A stretch of DNA of 22,294 nucleotides. It comes from Flavobacteriales bacterium (GTDB taxonomy: Bacteria; Bacteroidota; Bacteroidia; UBA10329). Below are positions 13,857 through 21,089 of the stretch, piece by piece. Location: the NCBI GenBank assembly GCA_003456455.1, contig DMRV01000203.1, positions 1 through 22,294 of the forward strand, read 5' to 3'. The position numbers and the translations under genes are program-made. The first letter of the stretch is position 1. Every line of letters begins with the position of its first letter. Below the pieces are notes generated by a model. The model saw nothing but the letters and a program-made list of their open reading frames with translations. It made no database searches and was not told the origin of the DNA.

Positions 13857-14108
13857 ATGGCTAAGCTCACAGCTAAGCAAGTAGATGGTGTCCTGGATAC
13901 CACCTCCTCCCAAGAAGTATCTGGGCAGAAGACATTCTCTTCTGCTCAGGCCTTCATGGGTGAGCAGCAATCCATTGTGATCTCAGGTGGGTACCTCTAC
14001 TGGGTTAGCAACCCTGCAATGCTAAATCAATCAGGAAACACTCGGATACGTTTTGAGTTCGGGCAAATGATTTCAGAAGTGTTTGACGGCGATTGGATGC
14101 GAATATGA
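13857..14108 (+). CDS. small fibre-associated protein
   Basis: 83 residues. The start KLTAKQVDGVLDTTSSQEVSG-like stretch followed by QKTFSS resembles short elements of phage fibre proteins (xxVSGxKTF), and the rest is beta-rich (SIVISGGYLYWVS, TRIRFEFGQMISEVFDGDWMRI). It sits three bases after the fibre gene and overlaps the next start as ATGA. Possibly a fibre tip or a second fibre part. Confidence 0.6.
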   Translation: MAKLTAKQVDGVLDTTSSQEVSGQKTFSSAQAFMGEQQSIVISGGYLYWVSNPAMLNQSGNTRIRFEFGQMISEVFDGDWMRI

Positions 14109-14293
14109 TAATGATGACGGCAAAGACCAGATATAAATTGACCATTATGGTCCTAGTATTCCTTATGATCACGGCTATTGTAGCAGTATTCAAGGAGAGC
14201 AGCAGCGTAGCTACAATCGCTGTAACTGGTGTAATGACAACGCTCACCTCATACATCTGGGGAGAGACTAAAAGACCTTCTGAGCAACAGTAA
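14105..14293 (+). CDS. holin-like two-helix membrane protein
   Basis: 62 residues from ATG 14105, which overlaps the preceding stop as ATGA; an upstream ATG at 14093 would overlap more. Two transmembrane helices, 11-29 (KLTIMVLVFLMITAIVAVF) and 35-52 (VATIAVTGVMTTLTSYIW), with a short turn and a charged C-terminus (GETKRPSEQQ). This is the usual shape of a small class II holin. The next gene is spanin-like, which supports a lysis cassette. Confidence 0.65.
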   Translation: MIMMTAKTRYKLTIMVLVFLMITAIVAVFKESSSVATIAVTGVMTTLTSYIWGETKRPSEQQ

Positions 14294-14889
14294 TGAAATT
14301 CAAAGTATTGACATATTCCATCTGGCTCAATGTGCTGCTTTTTGCCCTGGTGATACTGACCTACTCCAAGGCCAGCAAATCACTGGCAGGGTATCAGCGT
14401 GTCATTGTGGCCAATGAACAGCTCAATGTCAAATACTCAGATGTTCTGGACATCAATGGACGGATTGTGGGCCAAAATCAGGTTCTTGAACTTAAAAATC
14501 AGGAACTAGAAGCGCTTATCCCTGAACTTCATAAAGACATAAAAGCACTACAGGTAAAGCCTTCAAGAGTTGAATCTGTTAGTGCCTCTTCATTCTCAAG
14601 TCACACTAATGTGCGGACGGTGCTTAGGGATTCCACTGTCTTTGACACGGTGTTAGTAAAGCACTTTAGCTATGAAGATGAATTCTGCCAGATAGAGGGC
14701 TTTGCGGTGAACGATACCCAGCATCTAAATATTTCCTACCAGGACACGCTGATTCAGACGGTCTATAGAGGCAAACGAAAGAAGCCTTGGCTTTGGATAT
14801 TCTCACCCAGGCAGCTAGAACAACGTGTGGCACTCAAAAACCCTGATGCCACCATCAACTATTCACAACACATACAGATACTACAATGA
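14293..14889 (+). CDS. Rz/spanin-like membrane-anchored protein
   Basis: 198 residues. N-terminal anchor at 8-26 (SIWLNVLLFALVILTYSKA), then a coiled coil at about 30-85 (NQVLELKNQELEALIPELHKDI), then a beta-rich periplasmic-type domain. The ending has TLIQTVYRGKRKKPWLWIFS and INYSQHIQI, a pattern I know from Bacteroidota phage proteins annotated DUF6549 that follow holins. Likely function: bridging inner membrane and envelope in the last lysis step. Starts on the holin stop (TAATGA) and overlaps the RadC-like gene by ATGA. Confidence 0.6.
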   Translation: MKFKVLTYSIWLNVLLFALVILTYSKASKSLAGYQRVIVANEQLNVKYSDVLDINGRIVGQNQVLELKNQELEALIPELHKDIKALQVKPSRVESVSASSFSSHTNVRTVLRDSTVFDTVLVKHFSYEDEFCQIEGFAVNDTQHLNISYQDTLIQTVYRGKRKKPWLWIFSPRQLEQRVALKNPDATINYSQHIQILQ

Positions 14890-15524
14890 AGAATTACAGC
14901 ACTACAAAGCACCACGGCTTAATGGTCATGGAAGACTCTAAGAAGTTGGATACCCTCAATAAGAAACTCAAGAAGCTGGAGAAGGACTTTAAGATTCGTG
15001 AGGTAGATATCACCTTCAAAGAAGAGAAATTGCACTTCAAGCAAGTACGCTCTTCAGCTGATGCGTACAAATTCATTCGTGATGTGATGTTCAAGGATCT
15101 TGAGATCCAGGAGCATTTTATCGTGCTGTTTATGGACCACAGCAATACCATAACTGGATACTATCGCCACACTAAGGGAACGATCAACTCCACCAACGTG
15201 GACATTGAAGTGATTCTAGCAGTGGCCATCAAGACGCTTTCCAAGGCCATGATAGTATCTCATAATCACCCCTCAGGGCAGAAGAGGCCAAGCGAAGCAG
15301 ACCGCAGAATGACTAAGCAACTCAAGCAAGCAGCTCAAATCTTTGGTATATCGGTATTAGACCACGTTATCGCAACAAAGGATGGCTACTACAGCTTTGC
15401 TGACCATGGAGAGCAGAGTCTCAACGGCCTGTCTGGAGGTAAAGAGAAGAAAGGCCTTGCTGGGCCCTCAAAGCCAGGAGACAAATTGGAATACTCAGCT
15501 TTAAACCTTGCAACTGAGTTATGA
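14886..15524 (+). CDS. RadC-family JAB/MPN (JAMM) protein
   Basis: 212 residues. The RadC/JAMM motif is complete: SHNHPSG (125-131) followed by PSEAD, giving candidate metal ligands H126, H128 and D139. VLDHVI (147-152) is typical of RadC. Residues 15-40 are a charged coiled coil. The tail (180-212) is Gly/Lys-rich with LSGG at 183-186. RadC proteins are frequent on Bacteroidota mobile elements; their role is unsettled (anti-restriction, DNA processing or peptidase activity). Its place between a lysis gene and an ATPase gene, inside the structural operon, is unusual. ATGA overlaps on both sides. Confidence 0.82.
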   Translation: MKNYSTTKHHGLMVMEDSKKLDTLNKKLKKLEKDFKIREVDITFKEEKLHFKQVRSSADAYKFIRDVMFKDLEIQEHFIVLFMDHSNTITGYYRHTKGTINSTNVDIEVILAVAIKTLSKAMIVSHNHPSGQKRPSEADRRMTKQLKQAAQIFGISVLDHVIATKDGYYSFADHGEQSLNGLSGGKEKKGLAGPSKPGDKLEYSALNLATEL

Positions 15525-16849
15525 TTCTTACACCAGCTAACTATATAGACCAATCCTGTCAAGTTAATTTTGATCAGTTACCAGCTGCTCTGTCCAAAGG
15601 GCATGACTTGGCATTGACTGCCTTCAAGGATGCTCAGGCAGCCTATAAGGGAAACAAAACGGTGAAGGCCGTGATGGACCATTACCTCTGTGAGCTTAAC
15701 GAGGCTATTGCCCAAAAGAAGCCTGCTAAGTCCACTAAGAAAAGGAAGAAGCGCAGTGCTACACTTAAGCCAGTAATGGGTGATGTGGCATTGATCTCTG
15801 AAGAAATCCGATTCATCCGAAGGTTCTTGTGGCTGGACGGTAAGCAAAGGTCAAAGGAAAGCATCAAAAGGCTGCTGTTCTCATTGCAAAAAGCGATGGT
15901 AGAGCGCAGAATACGTAAGAACTCACCCTATGCTGATGAGATCCAAAAGATTCATGATCAGCTATGGGAAATCGTAGTTGATAACCAAATTCAATCGTTC
16001 ATCGTAGAGCTAGATCCCAAGCTCAAGGCGCACTACAAAGAGATCGTAGGTTCACAGTCCGTAAAAGAGGCCGTGAAGCTTCTAAAACGATTCATTCCCC
16101 TTCAGGGCAAATCCGATATAGATGAGAAGGTGATCAAGCTCCATAAGCAAGCCATTCACTTGATCGGGGAAAAGAAAATCAAGATGGACAACCCGTACCA
16201 CCCCAGGATCATGCAGATGATTGAGGTCCTGGAACATTACATTGAAGACACCCAGTATGAAGACCCAGAGTTGGCTTACAATCTTCAATACCTAGGGAAA
16301 CTTCCCGATGTGATGAGCTCTGAACAACTCCTCTCCATGGAATTTGAAACCATTGGTCTTGTTGGAAAATGGAAGGAACTCATTGGTGATCCTTCTGTTG
16401 GTTTCTCCATGATGGTATTCGGCCAACCTAAGAGTGGGAAATCCACCTTGATGTTGGAGTTCGCTCAACACCTAGCAGAGAACCACGGTAAGACCCTTTA
16501 TGTGGCCATTGAAGAAGGTTTCGGCTATACACTTAAGGATAAGATTCAGCGTGTTGGGGCAATTTCTAGTAAGCTCTCTTTTGCAGCTGAAATGCCTAAG
16601 AAACTAGATAGACTGGACTTCGTGTTTATTGACTCCATTTCTCGTGGAGGGTTGGAGATTGAGGATTTGATCAAGCTTCAAGAGCAATACCCTAGAGTTG
16701 GGTTTGTCTATATCTTTCACACCACCAAGGATGGTCGCTTCCGTGGTGGAAATCATTATGCCCATGAAGTGGATGTCATTTTGGAAGTACGTCCTGAAGA
16801 AGTTAATGCTAGTGGGAGGTTTGGGGCAAAATCTTTTATAAAACGATAG
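15521..16849 (+). CDS. RadA/RecA-like ATPase with duplicated N-terminal domain
   Basis: 442 residues. The N-terminal 280 residues carry two copies of a helical unit at about 97-150 and 183-239; shared pattern LxRFxxLxGK, then (E)RxIxxxxPY and xxI. The C-terminal 150 residues are a RecA-fold ATPase: Walker A GQPKSGKS (301-308), LYVAIEEGFG with conserved E, Walker B DFVFIDSIS (366-374), and HTTKDGRFRGGNHYAHEVD (400-418), very similar to the KxG/HxxD region of RadA/Sms. It lacks the zinc finger and Lon-like domain of RadA. Possible roles: DNA processing or, as the only ATPase of the operon, genome packaging (inference). Last gene of the operon. Confidence 0.75.
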   Translation: MILTPANYIDQSCQVNFDQLPAALSKGHDLALTAFKDAQAAYKGNKTVKAVMDHYLCELNEAIAQKKPAKSTKKRKKRSATLKPVMGDVALISEEIRFIRRFLWLDGKQRSKESIKRLLFSLQKAMVERRIRKNSPYADEIQKIHDQLWEIVVDNQIQSFIVELDPKLKAHYKEIVGSQSVKEAVKLLKRFIPLQGKSDIDEKVIKLHKQAIHLIGEKKIKMDNPYHPRIMQMIEVLEHYIEDTQYEDPELAYNLQYLGKLPDVMSSEQLLSMEFETIGLVGKWKELIGDPSVGFSMMVFGQPKSGKSTLMLEFAQHLAENHGKTLYVAIEEGFGYTLKDKIQRVGAISSKLSFAAEMPKKLDRLDFVFIDSISRGGLEIEDLIKLQEQYPRVGFVYIFHTTKDGRFRGGNHYAHEVDVILEVRPEEVNASGRFGAKSFIKR

Positions 16850-16866
16850 ACTCTATAAGACTAACT

Positions 16867-17034
16867 TTAGTTCAACTTCGGGAAGGGTATTACATGCTTC
16901 TTCCATTGCGTGATCTGAGCAGGGTGAAGCTCATACTCCTGAGCCAGTTCTGATACCGTTTTTAATCCTTTAATCGCCTCAAGGGCTACTTCAGCTTTGA
17001 ACGCTGAACTGAATACGCGTTTGGTTCTTTTCAT
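16867..17034 (-). pseudogene. truncated IS3-family transposase OrfA
   Basis: A 55-codon minus-strand frame starts MKRTKRVFSSAFKAEVAL and continues AIKGLKTVSELAQEYELHP then ITQWKKH. This is the N-terminal helix-turn-helix of IS3-family OrfA proteins (normally about 100 residues). After ITQWKKH the family sequence is lost and the frame ends. No OrfB or second terminal repeat is seen nearby. It is a decayed IS remnant at the right edge of the element. Confidence 0.8.
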
Positions 17035-17054
17035 AGTTTCGCAATTTATAATTT

Positions 17055-17294
17055 CTAAATCGCTGTCCTAAATTCCGGGACCACCTCATTAGTGATTAGA
17101 TGAAGAAGAGCTGTCTTCTGTGTATCCTTGTCACCTTCAAATTCCGCTATCTCCAATAGCCTTGCCATCCAAGGGTTTCCCATCCAGGGTCGTTCGTTTT
17201 CATTTTGAAGGGCTTCTAGGCATAGGCTCTTTGCACGTTTAAAGTCTGATTCAGCCAGGAAAGTATCATGATGTCCATTGGTAATGGGGAAAAG
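17055..17294 (-). pseudogene. gene remnant without start
   Basis: An open frame of 79 codons on the minus strand, closed upstream by a stop and lacking a plausible start before about the middle. It reads with normal protein composition: ESDFKRAKSLCLEALQNE, then NPWMARLLEIAEFEGD and ending NEVVPEFRTAI. The helical pattern resembles a TPR-like fragment. No function can be assigned. It lies 20 bases upstream of the IS3 remnant and may be debris of a gene broken at the junction. Confidence 0.35.
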
Positions 17295-17676
17295 TTAATG
17301 CCCAAAATATATGTTGAACAGACAACATTGAAATCTGATTAAACCCTTCTAAAAACACCGGAGTTAATACATAAAGAGCACCTAAGCTCAAGTCAATAAC
17401 CAGAAGGCTTAATCTTGAACATTTCACCTGTAGCGCGTATTACGTATGGCTACTTAGCGTTACTATAGGGTAAACAATACGCTATGCACCTTCCCCACAG
17501 TATTGAAGAGCTTATGACACTTCACAATACGTTGGACATTTTGCTAAGTGACACTGATTTAAGTGTATTCATGGATAAAGTCATCAATGAAGTCTACATA
17601 TAAAATTACCCCAACCAACGGGAATCTCAAATTCAAACCCTACAAGCGCCCCATTAAAGACACGGGATGATCAGGG
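17295..17676. other. junction region, little coding content
   Basis: No supported gene. A 39-codon plus-strand frame (17484-17603, start ATGCACCTTCC) is possible but has no recognisable features. A 6-bp inverted repeat TAGCGT/ACGCTA (17455-17460/17479-17484) lies just before its start. The end of the response-regulator gene is at 17677. The right limit of the element may be here, but no copy of the tRNA end is found. Confidence 0.45.
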
Positions 17677-18318
17677 CTACAACTTATAATCCCAAAACTC
17701 AAACCTCTCTATAAGCTCATTTAGGCTACAACCATTTTCCCTTTTCATGTTGCTTCGATGTTTGTTCACACCATGAATGGAGATACCAAGTTCTTTTGAT
17801 ATTTCTTTTGCGCTCATACCTGCAATGAATAGTTTGAGAATTTGTTCTTGTCTACCTGAGAGTTCAGGCATTGTTTCAAGATTTGCGTCATCTCTAGTTT
17901 GGTTACTAATGGCTTTCTCAGCATTATTACAATAGATAGGGGTTTCAATGTTGTCAATAATAGCCTGAACCACTCTTTGGTATTCCCAGTTTGAGCTTGT
18001 TTTACACACATACCCAGAAGCACCGTGATTAATAGATGCCTTGATGACACTGGCTGGAGTGTTAGCTGAAAACACTACACAGGGGATGTTGTGTTTTTGG
18101 CATAGCTCAATTGAAGAGAAATTTTTACTGCGGCCACTTAGGAACAGGTCCAAGGAAGCAAACTCATAGCCGTGCTCCTCAATTTCTTTTTCAATTAGAT
18201 GTTTATTAAAAGTCTTGTGGACTACAAATTCGGCCCCATAGTTGAAAACCTCATTAAGCACATCCTTAATAGTGATAATAGCGGAATCATGATCTTCAAT
18301 GATTAGTACCTTCTTCAT
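17677..18318 (-). CDS. LuxR/NarL-type response regulator
   Basis: 213 residues. N-terminal receiver domain: acidic pocket E8/D9, phospho-acceptor D57 in SLDLFL, S84 in VVFSAN, K106 in YVCKTSS. C-terminal LuxR-type HTH at about 150-195 (LSGRQEQILKLFIAGMSAKEI, then LGISIHGVNKHRSNM). A transcription factor activated by the kinase encoded just upstream; the genes overlap by four bases (ATGA). Last gene of a four-gene minus-strand operon. Targets unknown. Confidence 0.9.
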   Translation of the reverse strand: MKKVLIIEDHDSAIITIKDVLNEVFNYGAEFVVHKTFNKHLIEKEIEEHGYEFASLDLFLSGRSKNFSSIELCQKHNIPCVVFSANTPASVIKASINHGASGYVCKTSSNWEYQRVVQAIIDNIETPIYCNNAEKAISNQTRDDANLETMPELSGRQEQILKLFIAGMSAKEISKELGISIHGVNKHRSNMKRENGCSLNELIERFEFWDYKL

Positions 18319-19034
18319 AAATGGACATTAATATTGTATGTGCTAAAGCCGTCTTGCCCTGTTCTGTGCTTGAGTTTTGCTTTGATTCTCTTGCACCTAG
18401 ACAACGCAACAAACTTGCCTTTAGAGATTTTGTTTTTGAGAAGCTCAGATTTGCTTTTCTGTTTCCCTTGGTAGGAGATATGAATGTTAATTTCCTGGTC
18501 CACATCATGAATGTAGACACTAAAGAGTTGCCCAGATTCATGGCGGACCGCATTAGCTAGAATCTCTTGAACTATCCTGTATAAGTGTATTTGATGCTCG
18601 GTTGGCATCTGGTCTATTTGGTCCGATTCAAATTCAAACTCAACTTCTTGATCTGTGATGAACTTGAACAAATCCTCCAAACTAGACTTGAAGTCATCTA
18701 GGAGCAATCCCCTAGGGTATATGGATTCATTAGCAATAGACACATCAACTTTAAGACGTGATAAAACATCATGAAACCTTTTCTTCTCATAATCTGTTAG
18801 GCTGGATTTAGAGATTATTCTATCCAGCTCAATCCCACTTGAGGACATACTATCATGAATTTCCATTGAGGCTCTCTCCAGCTGCTCTTCAATTAGATCC
18901 AAATATTGCTGCCTGGTTTTTCGCGTTAGCTTTACAGACCTAATAGTGGTTGTGACGGTTATCCATATGAGGAATAAACCAAAGAGGGAAAAGTAGAATA
19001 GGGATAAGACGGTCCTAATTAGCTCGTATTCCAT
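18315..19034 (-). CDS. NarL-type sensor histidine kinase with degenerate ATP lid
   Basis: 239 residues. One N-terminal membrane helix (8-30), then a HisKA_3-type dimerisation domain with H60 in MEIHDSM, and an ATPase domain with N-box EILANAVRHE (157-166, N161). The usual DxGxG motif is not evident: the corresponding stretch reads YQGKQKSKSEL, and the later glycine box is reduced to SKGKFVAL. The kinase may be weak, or rely on unusual nucleotide contacts. It has no sensor domain of its own, so the seven-helix protein encoded upstream (20-base overlap) is the likely input partner. Confidence 0.82.
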   Translation of the reverse strand: MEYELIRTVLSLFYFSLFGLFLIWITVTTTIRSVKLTRKTRQQYLDLIEEQLERASMEIHDSMSSSGIELDRIISKSSLTDYEKKRFHDVLSRLKVDVSIANESIYPRGLLLDDFKSSLEDLFKFITDQEVEFEFESDQIDQMPTEHQIHLYRIVQEILANAVRHESGQLFSVYIHDVDQEINIHISYQGKQKSKSELLKNKISKGKFVALSRCKRIKAKLKHRTGQDGFSTYNINVHL

Positions 19035-19623
19035 TTCTAATTCTTTTGAATGAGTATGTGATGAACAGGATGTTCATAACGAGGAGGGCTGAAACATATA
19101 TTGTGTAATACAACCAGTTGCTATAGTGCTCTTGACCTGCTTTAATCATTTCTTCGCTGGCACCGATGAATTGCATGCTGTTGATAATGAAGAACAGAAA
19201 AATCACAAGAATTATCATTTCTGTTGACACGTTCCACATTCGAATTATAATGTAAGCCAACATTGTGTTGCTAAGAAATAAAAGAAGAAATCCATGATCA
19301 AGAACCAATTCTTGTGTTGAAGGCCCACTGTTGAGAAGAGCAGCGGTATATAAAATCAATAGAAGTGTTGCTGCAGCTCTGATTTTTTGAAAGACAAAGT
19401 GGCTGACAACCATAAGGCCACCTACACATATCATATTTAGCTGAACTATTTCTATTGAAGCAGCATGGTGTTCAAAAAGTATTGTTATCAGGCTTCCGGT
19501 AAAAAAGAATGGAACTATAAGCCCGTCTGTTTTTCTTTGGTCCGTAAAAAGAAGTAACACAGAAAGGCACAGTACAAAGTACTGTGCTAGTTCAGTTGTG
19601 ATATAGTGTATAAGACTATGCAA
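19015..19623 (-). CDS. seven-helix membrane protein, probable sensor partner
   Basis: 202 residues, about seven transmembrane helices (near 13-27, 35-50, 59-77, 82-96, 108-125, 133-150, 172-190) and a short basic C-terminus (FKRIRNGIRAN). No known domain motif. It overlaps both neighbours (8 and 20 bases), so it is translationally coupled to the kinase and to the small CPxxxCPP protein. The likely role is detecting a membrane or envelope signal for the kinase (inference from the operon). Confidence 0.7.
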   Translation of the reverse strand: MHSLIHYITTELAQYFVLCLSVLLLFTDQRKTDGLIVPFFFTGSLITILFEHHAASIEIVQLNMICVGGLMVVSHFVFQKIRAAATLLLILYTAALLNSGPSTQELVLDHGFLLLFLSNTMLAYIIIRMWNVSTEMIILVIFLFFIINSMQFIGASEEMIKAGQEHYSNWLYYTIYVSALLVMNILFITYSFKRIRNGIRAN

Positions 19624-19906
19624 TTAGTGGTGAGCTTGGTGGACAATAGTGTGGGCAAATAGATGCGTAATCTAAAATGAGACCATCGGTCAAATCTTGA
19701 TTTTCATCGTCTGTCCCAACAACAACTAGAGTCAAATTACCTTCAGTCCTTGCAAAATACATACGAACTCCTTCAACTCCAGCTTGATTAATTAATTGAG
19801 CCATTTCTTCCTTCTTAAAGGTTGCTGCAATTGACTCGCCCACGGGTGCATTGTTTTGATACTCGTGAGTCATTTCAGTGGCTTCCGCCAAATTGATAAA
19901 TGCCAT
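19616..19906 (-). CDS. small CPxxxCPP-type Bacteroidota protein
   Basis: 96 residues. It matches a widespread Bacteroidota pattern of short proteins: an N-terminal helix, QAGVEGVRMYFAR, a beta pair (LTLVVVGTDDENQDL), DGLILDY and the C-terminal cysteine motif CPHYCPP (84-90) followed by SSPLIA. These proteins have no assigned function that I know. No signal peptide. It is the first gene of the signalling operon and overlaps the membrane-protein gene by 8 bases. It could be a signal or modulator sensed by the membrane protein/kinase pair (inference). Confidence 0.7.
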   Translation of the reverse strand: MAFINLAEATEMTHEYQNNAPVGESIAATFKKEEMAQLINQAGVEGVRMYFARTEGNLTLVVVGTDDENQDLTDGLILDYASICPHYCPPSSPLIA

Positions 19907-20101
19907 AATAAATATGTTTTTATGATTAATATTGTAATACTCCCCGGAAATTAGACCAGGCTCTTGGCACAGATTAAAGTAATCAATTTAGACGGTTAAG
20001 CAATTGGGCTGAACCCAAATTGGGTATCAGAAGTAGTACTCAATATATGTTCTAAAACACTGTCTGAGTATTTTATATAACCATGATTGTGGTAAAAAAG
20101 A
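19907..20101. promoter_or_regulatory. divergent intergenic region with palindromes
   Basis: Separates the minus-strand signalling operon from a plus-strand membrane-protein gene. TTGGG-N5-CCCAA (20004-20018) overlaps a second palindrome, CCCAA-A-TTGGG (20014-20024), so three alternating half sites lie in a row. This suits an operator for a dimeric regulator such as the LuxR-type protein of the operon (inference). No clear promoter boxes assigned. Confidence 0.35.
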
Positions 20102-20950
20102 ATGGATCAGTTTTTCTCAACCGTTTTGGGTCCTAGTATTAGAAGGACACTTGTGTTTTATATTCTTCCTGGCTCCGCATTTGTTTTTATAGTTCTGTTG
20201 TTTGTGTGCGAATTAGAGCTTCTTGAACTCATTAAGTCATTTTCAGAAAGCACTTATACCGCTCTTTTCTACACATTCCTACTGCTGATTGCATCTTATA
20301 TCTCCGGATTTATATTTGAAAATTTTGGATCTAGATGGGAGGCAAAGCATTGTAAAAACAAAGTGTTGGATTACATATCTAAAGATGAAGACGGAGTGAA
20401 TGGTAAAGTTAAAGCTGCCAATTCGGATCTTACTCCAGAACAAATTTTTTCATTTGGCTGGGAGAGGTTCTTAACTCTTTCATATGACGCAAATAAGGTA
20501 ACTGGACATAGGTTTCTAAGGTATATGCTAGAACGTCTAAAGTTTGAGTTGAGTTTTGGCTTTGTTATGTATGTATCCTATTCTTTTCTCATATTGAAGT
20601 CAATCCATACCGCATATGTTTCTTTTGAAAAGAATGGGGAATTTGCAGAGTTTGATCATGTCACTCTTGCTTTAATAGTAGGAATGGTAATACTGAATTA
20701 CTATTTAACCAGAATTGAAGCCCCGAAGTCAGCGCAAACGCTTCATGAATGCAGATTATTGTTGGTTACTAGTCAGGATAAAGAATGGAAGAGTGAGCTT
20801 GAGCACTTTAGTAGACGCAAAGAGGATTCTAAGAAAAGGGGGAAAAAGTCTTGGACGAAATTCCTGTATATAGCTGCAATACTTCTCTCATTTTTTATGA
20901 TAAGATCATTGTTCAAGCATATTCGCTCAAGATTACTAAAAAATGAATAA
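20102..20950 (+). CDS. multi-pass membrane protein, unknown function
   Basis: 282 residues with about five transmembrane helices (near 15-37, 50-72, 151-172, 185-203, 255-275). A cytosolic segment lies between helices 2 and 3 with GFIFENFGSRWEAKH and HRFLRYMLERLKFELSF. The latter pattern (GxxxExxGSRxE ... RFLRYxxERxKFE) recalls uncharacterised membrane proteins I have seen near defence genes, but the match is from memory and weak. The tail is basic. It is divergent from the signalling operon. Base composition is AT-rich compared with the element. Confidence 0.6.
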   Translation: MDQFFSTVLGPSIRRTLVFYILPGSAFVFIVLLFVCELELLELIKSFSESTYTALFYTFLLLIASYISGFIFENFGSRWEAKHCKNKVLDYISKDEDGVNGKVKAANSDLTPEQIFSFGWERFLTLSYDANKVTGHRFLRYMLERLKFELSFGFVMYVSYSFLILKSIHTAYVSFEKNGEFAEFDHVTLALIVGMVILNYYLTRIEAPKSAQTLHECRLLLVTSQDKEWKSELEHFSRRKEDSKKRGKKSWTKFLYIAAILLSFFMIRSLFKHIRSRLLKNE

Positions 20951-20953
20951 ATG

Positions 20954-20973
20954 AAGTACTACTTCTAGTACTT
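20954..20973 (+). terminator. weak hairpin after the membrane-protein gene
   Basis: Perfect 8-bp stem AAGTACTA (20954-20961)/TAGTACTT (20966-20973) with loop CTTC, starting four bases after the stop codon. The following bases (AGTATTTTCC) are only modestly T-rich, so termination is possible but not certain. Confidence 0.35.
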
Positions 20974-21044
20974 AGTATTTTCCTTGGAATAAGGACGTCA
21001 ATTGAAATTATACTAATTATGCGTTGATAGTTAAATGTTTAATG

Positions 21045-21075
21045 AATAGAGTTTTTTGATCTCTATTGTCTTTTT
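21045..21075 (+). terminator. hairpin with T-tract before the lipoprotein gene
   Basis: Perfect 7-bp stem AATAGAG (21045-21051)/CTCTATT (21061-21067) with a 9-base loop, followed by GTCTTTTT. It may end the upstream transcript or act in the leader of the gene at 21090. Confidence 0.4.
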
Positions 21076-21089
21076 AAAACTAACGTGTT

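Noticed and set aside
5407..16849. Contractile particle (tailocin or eCIS) explanation
   Set aside because: No sheath, tube, baseplate or AAA+ ClpV-like protein; the lysis and fibre genes alone do not support it.
5407..16849. Conjugative element explanation
   Set aside because: No relaxase, coupling protein or Tra genes are recognisable, although HTH, RteC-like, RadC and primase genes occur on such elements.
17484..17603. 39-codon frame with ATG start
   Set aside because: Too short and without motif or coupling to a neighbour; kept only as a note in the junction region.
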